From: Lachnoclostridium sp. UBA5725
GTDB lineage: Bacteria > Bacillota > Clostridia > Lachnospirales > Lachnospiraceae
Direction: 5' to 3'
Length of the DNA: 6,583 nucleotides
Assembly: GCA_002419585.1 (NCBI GenBank)
Contig: DIGJ01000012.1
Location: 111,185-117,767, forward strand
Shown one piece after another: positions 1-6,450 of this stretch (positions are counted from its first letter, which is position 1; every line of letters starts with the position of its first letter). The notes under the pieces were generated by a model. It was not told where the DNA came from. It was given only the letters and a program-made list of their open reading frames with translations, and searched no databases. The position numbers and the translations under genes were made by a program.

Positions 1-28
1 AGACCGCATGCTATTTGTGCCCCGAGAT

Positions 29-66
29 GCAAATTGAACACAACCTATACGAATTTGCTCTTTTTT
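29..66 (+). terminator. Possible intrinsic terminator of a rightward gene outside the window
   Basis: Read rightward, GCAAATT (29-35) and AATTTGC (52-58) form a perfect 7-bp stem around a 16-base loop, followed at once by TCTTTTTT (59-66). That is the arrangement of a rho-independent terminator, but the stem is AT-rich and the loop large, so it would be weak. Read leftward there is no T-run after the stem, so it does not obviously end the hydratase transcript. Two plus-strand frames are open from the left edge, with stops at 35-37 and 66-68. Either could be the tail of a converging gene, but too little is visible to choose. Confidence 0.35.
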
Positions 67-71
67 AAACT

Positions 72-2351
72 TTAGCGATAATAATTAATGAGACAACCTT
101 TCTGAATAATGGTACGCTCATCATCGGTTAATTCCCCTAATTTCAGAGTAAATTCTTCCAATGTATCTTTTACAACATATGCTTTTATTTCACTATCTTT
201 ATTTGCTACCGCTGATTTTATATCTTTAATAAAGATAAAATCTCCATTTTCAAATGGTTCTTTTCCATTCAATAAGAATGGAAGCATTCCCCAGTTAATT
301 AAATTGGAACGGTATCTTTTCGTTGCATATTCGGAAGCAATATTTGCAAGTCCGCTTAGCACTCTCTGGCAGCTTGCCGCCTGCTCTCTGGCAGAACCAT
401 CACCTGGTTTTACTGCATAAATTACGCTGCCGACTTCCGTCTCTTTGTCCGATACCTGCGGGTATACTGTCTTTATTACTTCAAATGCTTTTTTATAATC
501 TTCATCCGCTAGACCGTGATTTTTTCTTCTGTCTTCTTCTACGGCACGAACCGCTTTTGCTTTTCCAACATAAGCTGGGTCTTTTCTGGATAAGGTAAAT
601 TCAGCAAGCCCCAATGGATTGGAACGATAGGAAGAAGTCTCTCCAGATGGAATTAATTCATCTGTCGTTGTAACCGGATCATGTATCACACTAACAACAC
701 GAAGTAAAATATCATCGGTAAGTTCAACCATCTGAGGCCAATCTACGATACCAGGTCCAAATTTTAGTTCCTGGCTAGCATCTGCTTTATTTAATCCATT
801 GTATACTCGATTATCATAGATGGTACGGTCAAAGAAGTACTTTGGCTTATTAAATTCGACATCAATCTCGGTTGCTGGTGTTAAATATCCTTGATTTGCT
901 GCTGTTGCCGCAATCGAGCGAGCATCCATCAATGCCACGGATGCAATCTGTCCATTTGTAATTTTAGAACCTTCACGGTTCGGGAAGTTTCTGGTAGAAT
1001 GACGGATACTTAAGCCATTATTTGCTGGTACATCTCCTGCTCCAAAACATGGTCCACAAAAAGCAGTACGCAGTGTTGCACCGGTAGCCATAAGGTCTGC
1101 CACGCATCCATTTTTCACAAGTTCCATATAAATTGGCTGACTGGCTGGATATACGCTGAGTGAGAATTCATCTGCACCGATGTATTTTCCTTTTAAAATG
1201 CCCGCTGCATCACATATATTCTCAAATCCACCGCCGGCACAGCCAGCAATGACACCCTGCTCTACATATAATCTTCCATTACGAACCTTATCTTTTAAGG
1301 TATATTTCACCTTATTATTATCCAAACTTACGAGTGCTTTCTTTTCTACATCATCCAAAATATCCATCAGGTTATGATTTAGTTCTTCAATGGTGTAAAC
1401 ATTGCTTGGGTGGAATGGCATTGCAATCATCGGTTTGATTTCGGACAAATCCACGTAAACCATTCCGTCGTAATAAGCGACATCCTTTGGCTGCATTTCT
1501 TTGTAATCAGAAGAACGCATATGAATATCATAGAATTCTTTTACTTTTTCATCGGTCTTCCAAATCGAAGATAGACAAGTTGTCTCCGTTGTCATAACAT
1601 CGACACCGATACGATAATCAACACTCATACGATCTACGCCGTCGCCGACAAATTCCATTACTTTATTGTTTACATAGCCATTTGCGAATACTGCTCCAAT
1701 AATAGCCAGCGCGATATCCTGAGGACCAACTCCCTTTTGTGGTGTTCCAGTTAAATAAACTCCCACTACGTCAGGCATATTAATATCATAGGTCTTTGAT
1801 AATAATTGTTTTACAATTTCAGGACCACCTTCACCGATTGCCATCGTTCCAAGTGCACCATATCTGGTATGGCTATCAGAGCCAAGAATCATATTGCCGC
1901 CTGCTGCAAGCATTTCCCTTGCAAACTGATGAATTACTGCTTGATGAGGTGGAACATAGATACCACCGTATTTCTTTGCACAGGACAGTCCAAACATATG
2001 ATCATCTTCGTTGATGGTTCCACCCACTGCACACAGACTGTTATGACAGTTGGTGAGTACATACGGCACTGGGAACTTTTCAAGACCAGATGCTCTCGCT
2101 GTTTGGATAATACCAACAAAAGTAATATCGTGAGATGTAAGTTTATCAAATTTTATTTTAAGCTTGTCCATACTTTTAGACGTATTATGCGCTTCCAAAA
2201 TTTCGTATGCCATTGTCCCGCGTTTTGCTTCCTCTTTATTAACGTTCTTACTACCTAATTTACTTGCTAGCAAGGCTTGTGTATCTGCATTTTCTTCAAT
2301 CAATTCTGTACCATTTATTAAATAAGCACCTTTTTCAAATAACTTAATCAT
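72..2351 (-). CDS. Aconitase-superfamily hydratase, YbhJ-like
   Basis: A 759-residue member of the aconitase/isopropylmalate isomerase superfamily, presumably a cytosolic 4Fe-4S (de)hydratase of a small carboxylic acid. Length and layout fit the YbhJ-like branch, whose E. coli member has no settled function. Visible: GSDSHT (157-162, the Asp-Ser-His active-site motif), H141, E256, the three cluster cysteines C371 (in AGCAGG) and C432/C435 (in CGPC), RNFPNR (454-459), TTD (562-564), and the swivel-domain motifs GDGSAREQAA (650-659) and YRSNLINWGMLPF (680-692). Compared by eye with mitochondrial aconitase, the cluster cysteines and the Ser and Arg of S653-x-R655 are kept. The usual Cys-Thr-Asn is Cys-Ala-Gly, and the Asp-His pair of the N-terminal domain reads Cys102-His103. 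The substrate may therefore not be citrate. The start follows GAGGAGG with a short 4-base gap; no other ATG lies nearby (next Met is residue 47). It has its own promoter and may be monocistronic. Confidence 0.93.
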   Translation of the reverse strand: MIKLFEKGAYLINGTELIEENADTQALLASKLGSKNVNKEEAKRGTMAYEILEAHNTSKSMDKLKIKFDKLTSHDITFVGIIQTARASGLEKFPVPYVLTNCHNSLCAVGGTINEDDHMFGLSCAKKYGGIYVPPHQAVIHQFAREMLAAGGNMILGSDSHTRYGALGTMAIGEGGPEIVKQLLSKTYDINMPDVVGVYLTGTPQKGVGPQDIALAIIGAVFANGYVNNKVMEFVGDGVDRMSVDYRIGVDVMTTETTCLSSIWKTDEKVKEFYDIHMRSSDYKEMQPKDVAYYDGMVYVDLSEIKPMIAMPFHPSNVYTIEELNHNLMDILDDVEKKALVSLDNNKVKYTLKDKVRNGRLYVEQGVIAGCAGGGFENICDAAGILKGKYIGADEFSLSVYPASQPIYMELVKNGCVADLMATGATLRTAFCGPCFGAGDVPANNGLSIRHSTRNFPNREGSKITNGQIASVALMDARSIAATAANQGYLTPATEIDVEFNKPKYFFDRTIYDNRVYNGLNKADASQELKFGPGIVDWPQMVELTDDILLRVVSVIHDPVTTTDELIPSGETSSYRSNPLGLAEFTLSRKDPAYVGKAKAVRAVEEDRRKNHGLADEDYKKAFEVIKTVYPQVSDKETEVGSVIYAVKPGDGSAREQAASCQRVLSGLANIASEYATKRYRSNLINWGMLPFLLNGKEPFENGDFIFIKDIKSAVANKDSEIKAYVVKDTLEEFTLKLGELTDDERTIIQKGCLINYYR

Positions 2352-2403
2352 ATGACCTCCTCAATGTGTACAATCGTTACCAGTCTTTTTACATATGCTA
2401 CTT

Positions 2404-2432
2404 ATTATAAAGAATAATGTCTAAAAAAGCAA
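2404..2432 (-). promoter_or_regulatory. Sigma-A-like promoter of the hydratase gene
   Basis: On the minus strand TTGCTT (2427-2432) and a perfect TATAAT (2404-2409) are separated by 17 bases. Transcription would begin near 2397, giving a leader of about 46 bases before the ATG at 2351. The -35 box lies inside the perfect palindrome at 2424-2441, so a dimeric regulator bound there would compete with RNA polymerase; that last point is inference. Confidence 0.6.
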
Positions 2433-2459
2433 TTGCTTTTTCACGGTAACGTAAAAAAG
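2424..2459 (-). terminator. Overlapping hairpins after the coiled-coil gene; weak terminator or operator
   Basis: Two mutually exclusive hairpins follow the stop of the coiled-coil gene (2475). The first pairs CTTTTTTACG (2459-2450) with CGTGAAAAAG (2445-2436): ten pairs including one G-U, around a UUAC loop. The second is the perfect 18-base palindrome at 2424-2441 (half-site AAAAAGCAA), which ends in a run of six U on the minus strand. They share the AAAAAG arm. The second resembles a weak intrinsic terminator. It also covers the -35 box of the hydratase promoter, so its role may be protein binding rather than, or as well as, termination. Confidence 0.4.
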
Positions 2460-2474
2460 AGCGGATTGTTATCT

Positions 2475-3365
2475 TTAAAACTGACAGTTATTCGCCGCTA
2501 CTTCCTCTGCATTCTTTTTGGACATTAAATCTGCCTTGATGCTTTGAAGCTTTCCTACATAATCCTCCATCTTAAGATAATTTTCCTCAATTTGATTTCT
2601 AACATTCCAATCCGTAAAAATATTGTCAAAAAACATATCAAATGCTCTGGTAGTTCCGCTAATTTCTACGCTGCCACCGTGAAAACAGATGTCAACATCT
2701 AACAATTCCTTATTCATGGATTTGGTCGCTTCCATCAGTTCATTTTGTAGGCTTTGCGCTCGGTCAATTTCCGAGTATTTCGCCATATCAGCAAATATTC
2801 CTCCATTAAAAAAGGTATCAAACGTTGCATACGATTTTGCACTTCCTAGGGAATCTTTCATATCGTTTGCAATTCGTATGGTTCGACTTACCGCACCAAT
2901 TGCTTCCTTGTATTCTTTTATGATGCGAAGGTGTTCTTCCCTTTCATGGTTAATCGTTTCATTCATTTGTTTTGCTTCTTCATAATTAGAAACTAAATAT
3001 TCTTCTTTCTGTGAAAGCTTTTGTTGTAAGGATAAAACATCATGGTCCAGACGAGCAATATCTTGTTCGATCGCCTGCACGGAGTAACTTGCTTCATCGT
3101 ATTCCCGCTTTGCCTGGATATATTCGCTGTATTCCTTTTCCTGCTTTGCTTCCAGTTTGCCCGTTATTTTTGCCAGAACCTGTGCCAGAGAAAACTGTTC
3201 CAGCTGATCCACGTCTCTTTTTTCTTTCTTTAATCGGTCACAAAGTGCTTGAAATTCCAAACATCGCTTAGCCAGTTCTTCCTCTCGTTTCTCCTTCTTA
3301 TCACCCAATACTTTAATTTCTACTTTGATGTCTTCATATTCCCTATACTCTTCTTTAAAACCCAT
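2475..3365 (-). CDS. Coiled-coil protein of unknown function
   Basis: I do not recognise a named family. From the ATG at 3365 the product has 296 residues. About residues 10-162 are highly charged heptad-like sequence rich in Glu, Lys, Gln and Leu, a clear long coiled coil. A C-terminal part (about 175-265) looks globular, with an ATFDTFFNGGIFADMAKYSE stretch (180-199) and AFDMFFDNIFTDW (241-253). These aromatic, glycine and aspartate-rich blocks recall, from memory only, a conserved tail on other uncharacterised bacterial coiled-coil proteins. There is no signal peptide or membrane segment, so it is probably cytosolic. The start is uncertain: ATG 3365 follows AAGGGAGA with a 7-base gap, while an in-frame ATG at 3425 (20 residues longer) follows AAGAGGAAG. 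I prefer 3365 because the sequence before it is AT-rich and leader-like. It lies just downstream of fhs on the same strand and may share its transcript. Confidence 0.85.
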   Translation of the reverse strand: MGFKEEYREYEDIKVEIKVLGDKKEKREEELAKRCLEFQALCDRLKKEKRDVDQLEQFSLAQVLAKITGKLEAKQEKEYSEYIQAKREYDEASYSVQAIEQDIARLDHDVLSLQQKLSQKEEYLVSNYEEAKQMNETINHEREEHLRIIKEYKEAIGAVSRTIRIANDMKDSLGSAKSYATFDTFFNGGIFADMAKYSEIDRAQSLQNELMEATKSMNKELLDVDICFHGGSVEISGTTRAFDMFFDNIFTDWNVRNQIEENYLKMEDYVGKLQSIKADLMSKKNAEEVAANNCQF

Positions 3366-3372
3366 TTTTATT

Positions 3373-3407
3373 CTCCCTTTTTCAATTTCTTTTTTAAGAA
3401 AAGGAAG
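3373..3407 (-). promoter_or_regulatory. Hairpin that can mask the preferred Shine-Dalgarno of the coiled-coil gene
   Basis: In the minus-strand transcript CUUCCUUUU (3407-3399) can pair with AAAAGGGAG (3381-3373): nine pairs including one U-G, with a 17-base loop. The 3' arm is the Shine-Dalgarno for the ATG at 3365. Ribosomes entering at the upstream in-frame ATG (3425) would unwind it, which would couple use of the two starts. The pairing is visible; the regulatory role is inference. Confidence 0.35.
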
Positions 3408-3444
3408 TAACAAACTTTTCATCATTGTTATCTTCCTCTTTCTT

Positions 3445-3450
3445 ATCATA
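3445..3450 (-). promoter_or_regulatory. Possible extended -10 promoter for the coiled-coil gene
   Basis: On the minus strand TATGAT is preceded by TGG, giving the TGn-TATGAT form of an extended -10 element; at 17-base spacing the -35 region reads only TTTTAA (3473-3468, spanning the fhs stop). Transcription would start near 3438. That leaves almost no room for the Shine-Dalgarno of the 3425 ATG but a normal leader for the ATG at 3365, which mildly supports the shorter protein. Confidence 0.3.
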
Positions 3451-3467
3451 CCATATTCTTTTAGAAT

Positions 3468-5138
3468 TTAAAATAATCCAGTAATCATTCCATCTTCATT
3501 TACATCAATGCCTTCTGCGGCCGGAATGCGAGGTAGCCCTGGCATCGTCATAATCGTTCCTGTAATGGCAACAACAAAACCTGCACCTGCGGAAACATAA
3601 ACTTCGCGAATCGATATATCAAAATCCTTTGGTCTTCCAAGAAGCGTTGGGTCATCGGATAACGAATACTGGTTTTTCGCCATACACACTGGCATGGATC
3701 CAAATCCCATAGCTTCTATTTTTTGAATGGCTTTCAAGGCTGCTGGTGTATAATTTACACTCTTCGCACCATATATTTCTTTTGAAACCGTTTCAATCTT
3801 TTCTTTTATACTTAGGCTGTCTTCATACAATGGATGGAAATGGCTTTCTTTTTGCTCAATTGTTTCAATGATTTTGTTGGCAAGTAAGACACCACCTTCT
3901 CCTCCATTTTCCCATACTTTTGAAAGTTCAAATTCGCATCCCCTGTTTTCACAGAAGTTCTTTACAAAGGCAAGCTCCGCTTCACTATCCGTTATAAAGT
4001 TATTGAGCGTAACAATACATGGCACTCCATATTTTTGAATATTTTCAATATGTTTTTCGAGATTTACAATTCCTTTTTTCAATGCGTCCAAATTTTCTAC
4101 CGATAACTCTGCCTTTGGAACACCACCGTTATATTTTAAAGCACGAATGGTAGCGACTAACACAACGGCATCTGGTTTTAGGCCTGCCATACGACATTTG
4201 ATATCGAAGAATTTTTCTGCTCCAAGATCCGCTCCAAAGCCCGCCTCTGTAATTACATAATCTGCTAATTTGAGTGCTGTCTTCGTTGCTCTTACACTAT
4301 TACAACCATGGGCTATGTTTGCAAATGGACCACCATGGATAATTGCCGGTGTATGCTCCAAGGTCTGAATCAGATTTGGCTTAATTGCTTCTTTTAACAG
4401 TGCAGCCATCGCACCAACCGCATGTAAATCATTTGCTGTTACCGGATCACCACTTCGATTATACGCTACGATAATTTTTCCCAGACGTTCTTTTAAGTTC
4501 GCCATATCATCTGCTAAACATAAAATTGCCATGATTTCAGAAGCAACCGTTATAATAAAATGATCCTCACGAACCACACCATCCATCTTACCTCCCATAC
4601 CAATCACAATATTTCGAAGGGCACGGTCATTCATATCTTCGCAGCGTTTCCACACAATCTGTTTGCAATCAATATCCAATTGATTTCCCTGCTGTATATG
4701 ATTGTCAAGCATAGCTGCCAGTAAATTATTTGCGGATGTAATTGCATGAAAATCACCAGTAAAATGTAAGTTTAAATCTTCCATCGGAACAACTTGTGCA
4801 TATCCACCGCCTGCTGCTCCTCCTTTGATCCCAAAACAAGGTCCTAAAGATGGCTCACGAAGTGCAATTACTGCGCGTTTCTTTAATTTTCCAAATGCCT
4901 GTCCAAGTCCAACGGAAGTTGTCGTCTTGCCCTCACCCGCTGGTGTCGGATTGATTGCAGTTACTAAAATCAACTTTCCGTCTTCATTATTTTTGATTCT
5001 ATCCCAAAATTCATCACTAAATTTGGCCTTATATTTACCGTACAAATCCAAGTCATCTTCCTTTATACCAAGAAGTGCTGCTACTTCCTTTATCGGTTTC
5101 ATACTTGCTTGCTGTGCAATCTCAATGTCTGTTTTCAT
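3468..5138 (-). CDS. fhs: Formate-tetrahydrofolate ligase
   Basis: Catalyses ATP-dependent joining of formate to tetrahydrofolate to give 10-formyl-tetrahydrofolate, the entry step of one-carbon metabolism and of the methyl branch of the Wood-Ljungdahl pathway; a cytosolic enzyme, tetrameric in studied members. The 556 residues match the normal family length. Visible: the ATP-binding loop TPAGEGKTT (65-73), the first family signature GIKGGAAGGGY (103-113), the second signature VATIRALKYNGG (328-339), and a conserved C-terminus with AGAGFVVAITGTIMTMPGLP (517-536). The reading frame extends to an ATG at 5168, but the ATG at 5138 follows GGGAGG (5148-5153) with a 9-base gap and begins at MKTDIEIAQ, as homologues do, so the ten extra residues are left out. 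No damage is seen. No other Wood-Ljungdahl or folate gene lies in the window, so acetogenesis cannot be inferred; supply of formyl groups for purine synthesis is sufficient reason for the gene. Confidence 0.98.
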   Translation of the reverse strand: MKTDIEIAQQASMKPIKEVAALLGIKEDDLDLYGKYKAKFSDEFWDRIKNNEDGKLILVTAINPTPAGEGKTTTSVGLGQAFGKLKKRAVIALREPSLGPCFGIKGGAAGGGYAQVVPMEDLNLHFTGDFHAITSANNLLAAMLDNHIQQGNQLDIDCKQIVWKRCEDMNDRALRNIVIGMGGKMDGVVREDHFIITVASEIMAILCLADDMANLKERLGKIIVAYNRSGDPVTANDLHAVGAMAALLKEAIKPNLIQTLEHTPAIIHGGPFANIAHGCNSVRATKTALKLADYVITEAGFGADLGAEKFFDIKCRMAGLKPDAVVLVATIRALKYNGGVPKAELSVENLDALKKGIVNLEKHIENIQKYGVPCIVTLNNFITDSEAELAFVKNFCENRGCEFELSKVWENGGEGGVLLANKIIETIEQKESHFHPLYEDSLSIKEKIETVSKEIYGAKSVNYTPAALKAIQKIEAMGFGSMPVCMAKNQYSLSDDPTLLGRPKDFDISIREVYVSAGAGFVVAITGTIMTMPGLPRIPAAEGIDVNEDGMITGLF

Positions 5139-5147
5139 ATTCACGAA

Positions 5148-5153
5148 CCTCCC
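5148..5153 (-). promoter_or_regulatory. Ribosome binding site that fixes the fhs start
   Basis: GGGAGG on the minus strand lies 9 bases before the ATG at 5138. The in-frame ATG at 5168 would place this site inside the coding region, and that ATG has no comparable site at the right distance, so 5138 is the likely start. Confidence 0.85.
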
Positions 5154-5177
5154 ATTTTGTAATTTCACAATATCTTC

Positions 5178-5206
5178 ATTATACTCTATTCCATTGTTTC
5201 TTAAAA
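5178..5206 (-). promoter_or_regulatory. Putative fhs promoter
   Basis: A perfect TATAAT (5183-5178 on the minus strand) has a poor -35 match, TTTTAA, at 17-base spacing (5206-5201). A run of eight A on this strand (5226-5219) lies upstream of the -35 and could act as an UP element. Transcription would start near 5171, giving a leader of only about 33 bases, too short for a folate riboswitch. Confidence 0.5.
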
Positions 5207-5255
5207 GGCTGAAAGGAATTTTTTTTCTAATAAGATTGATTCATATAAGTTATAT

Positions 5256-5284
5256 TTGAGTTCTTATTATGAATGGGGTATACT
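5256..5284 (+). promoter_or_regulatory. Sigma-A-like promoter of the ATP-grasp gene
   Basis: TTGAGT (5256-5261) and TATACT (5279-5284) are 17 bases apart, matching the vegetative consensus at four and five of six positions. The predicted start near 5291 coincides with the beginning of the 10-base repeat tract. The promoter is divergent from that of fhs; the two -10 boxes are about 95 bases apart. Confidence 0.65.
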
Positions 5285-5290
5285 AGTTGG

Positions 5291-5350
5291 CGTAAGAAAA
5301 AGTTAGAAAATGTTAGGAAATGTGTGGAAATACCAGGAAACGCTAGGAGG
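5291..5350 (+). repeat. Six tandem degenerate 10-base units in the ATP-grasp leader
   Basis: Six consecutive 10-base blocks align without gaps: CGTAAGAAAA, AGTTAGAAAA, TGTTAGGAAA, TGTGTGGAAA, TACCAGGAAA and CGCTAGGAGG, consensus about TGTTAGGAAA. The last unit holds the AGGAGG Shine-Dalgarno. The tract fills nearly all of the predicted 5' leader. The A-tracts recur every 10 bases, close to one helical turn, so the DNA may be curved. The RNA would be purine-rich and largely unpaired, with repeated weak Shine-Dalgarno-like AGGAAA. Confidence 0.75.
5345..5350 (+). promoter_or_regulatory. Ribosome binding site of the ATP-grasp gene
   Basis: A perfect AGGAGG lies 9 bases before the ATG at 5360. 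It forms the end of the sixth repeat unit, so the repeat array appears to have grown from, or converged on, the ribosome binding site. Confidence 0.85.
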
Positions 5351-5359
5351 TAATTACAA

Positions 5360-6298
5360 ATGAGTACTTATTTATCGAATTTCGCAAAATTAATTATGGA
5401 AATCTGCCAGGAAGAAGAAATCGTGTGTACACCGCTTTCTGATTATTGGGCATTTCACTTAGAAAAACAAAAGAAACAAACTTATATATATGGTTATCAA
5501 TTTGCACTCAATTCAGCTGCATCCGGTTCCATTTGCTCCGATAAAGGTACCGCTTCGGAAGTTATGTCTTTGCAGCAAATTCCAAACGTAGAACACATTT
5601 GCTGTATGTCACCAATAAAGATGGAATACGCCTCCCCTTCGGGGAATTGGAACCGCATAGAGAAAATGTTACAAACGCATGGTACCCTCGTGTTAAAAGA
5701 TAATCATGGCACTGGAGGCGATTTGGTATTTCATGCGAAAACAAAGCTAGAGCTTGAGCATGCCTCACAATTAATCTTTTCAAAGGCTGACTCCATGGCA
5801 ATAAGTCCTTATTACTGCGTTGACAATGAATACCGAGTTATTTTATTAAATGGCGAGGTCAAACTTGTTTACTCCAAAATACGTCCACACCTTATCGGTG
5901 ATGGCACTTCGACTCTGCTTGAATTGTATATAAAGGCCGTCAACGAAAAGCGCTTGCCTCCAGAATCCATCAAGCAAAGTGGATCTGTGAATTTTGATCG
6001 TGTTTTAAGCAAAAATGAAATATACCCACTTCATTGGAAACATAACTTAGGGCAAGGTGCATCGGCTGAACTGGTAACGGATGCCGCAAAATTGGAAGAC
6101 TTGAGCGAATTAGCAAAAAAAGCTGCAAATGCATTACAAATCCCATTTGCTTCGGTAGATATTATTGAATCAGACTCTTCGTTACTTGTACTCGAAGTGA
6201 ATAGCGGGGTTATGATGGAATACCTGGCTGGAGAAAGTACACAGTTTCGTACAATTGCAAAGGAAATCTACCGGGAAGCGATTCTTCAACTATTCTAA
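5360..6298 (+). CDS. Free-standing ATP-grasp ligase, RimK/cyanophycin-synthetase-like
   Basis: A 312-residue cytosolic protein of the ATP-grasp fold, whose members join a carboxylate to an amine or thiol through an acyl-phosphate. Visible in order: a short N-terminal region ending in the pre-grasp segment SDKGTASEVMSLQQIP (60-75); the ATP lysine in LVLKDNHGTGG (110-120, K113); NEYRVILLNGEV (156-167); IGDGTSTLLEL (179-189), which is typical of cyanophycin-synthetase-like enzymes; HWKHNLGQGA (225-234); VDII (266-269, D267); and the metal-binding LEVNSG (278-283, E279 and N281). All the expected ATP and metal positions seem present, so it should be active. The N-terminal domain is short, and no second ligase domain or carrier protein is attached. 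The substrate is unknown: amino-acid addition to a peptide, protein or small molecule is possible. It is transcribed alone, divergently from fhs, with a strong ribosome binding site, and no partner gene is visible. Confidence 0.88.
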   Translation: MSTYLSNFAKLIMEICQEEEIVCTPLSDYWAFHLEKQKKQTYIYGYQFALNSAASGSICSDKGTASEVMSLQQIPNVEHICCMSPIKMEYASPSGNWNRIEKMLQTHGTLVLKDNHGTGGDLVFHAKTKLELEHASQLIFSKADSMAISPYYCVDNEYRVILLNGEVKLVYSKIRPHLIGDGTSTLLELYIKAVNEKRLPPESIKQSGSVNFDRVLSKNEIYPLHWKHNLGQGASAELVTDAAKLEDLSELAKKAANALQIPFASVDIIESDSSLLVLEVNSGVMMEYLAGESTQFRTIAKEIYREAILQLF

Positions 6299-6450
6299 AA
6301 CGGATGCAAAACAGAGAATGAACCGCAGAACCATTCTTCAGAACTTTACTAAATTGGTTTAATGAAGGATGGATGCGAGTCTTTGTTGGGATAGGGACGC
6401 TATAAAAGGCTGAGCATTTTAGGTGTTCTACAATTTACACGACGCCCATA
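6299..6450. other. Non-coding stretch after the ATP-grasp gene
   Basis: No gene or strong terminator was found here. AGAATG and CATTCT (about 6316-6338) could pair as a 6-bp stem, but the loop is 11 bases and no T-run follows. TGAGCATT near 6411 recurs near 6473. Transcription of the ATP-grasp gene probably continues towards the stem-loop at 6483-6544. Confidence 0.4.

Noticed and set aside
1806..2258. 150-codon plus-strand frame inside the hydratase gene
   Set aside because: Antisense to conserved aconitase motifs, with no ribosome binding site or recognisable domain.
3451..3470. ATTCTAAAAGAAT as a terminator after fhs
   Set aside because: The stem is only about five AT-rich pairs with a very small loop and no T-run, so it does not separate fhs from the coiled-coil gene.
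5139..5177. Tetrahydrofolate riboswitch before fhs
   Set aside because: The TATAAT at 5178-5183 leaves a leader of only about 33 bases, and no riboswitch-like paired architecture is seen.
4825..5259. 144-codon plus-strand frame across the fhs start
   Set aside because: Antisense to a well-defined fhs, with a low-complexity hydrophobic translation; it is a shadow of the real gene.
5633..5645. TCCCC-TTC-GGGGA hairpin inside the ATP-grasp gene
   Set aside because: Short, without a T-run, and within an intact reading frame, so not a terminator; probably chance.
6383..6406. TTGTTG and TATAAA as a rightward promoter
   Set aside because: The spacing is only 12 bases and no gene follows.
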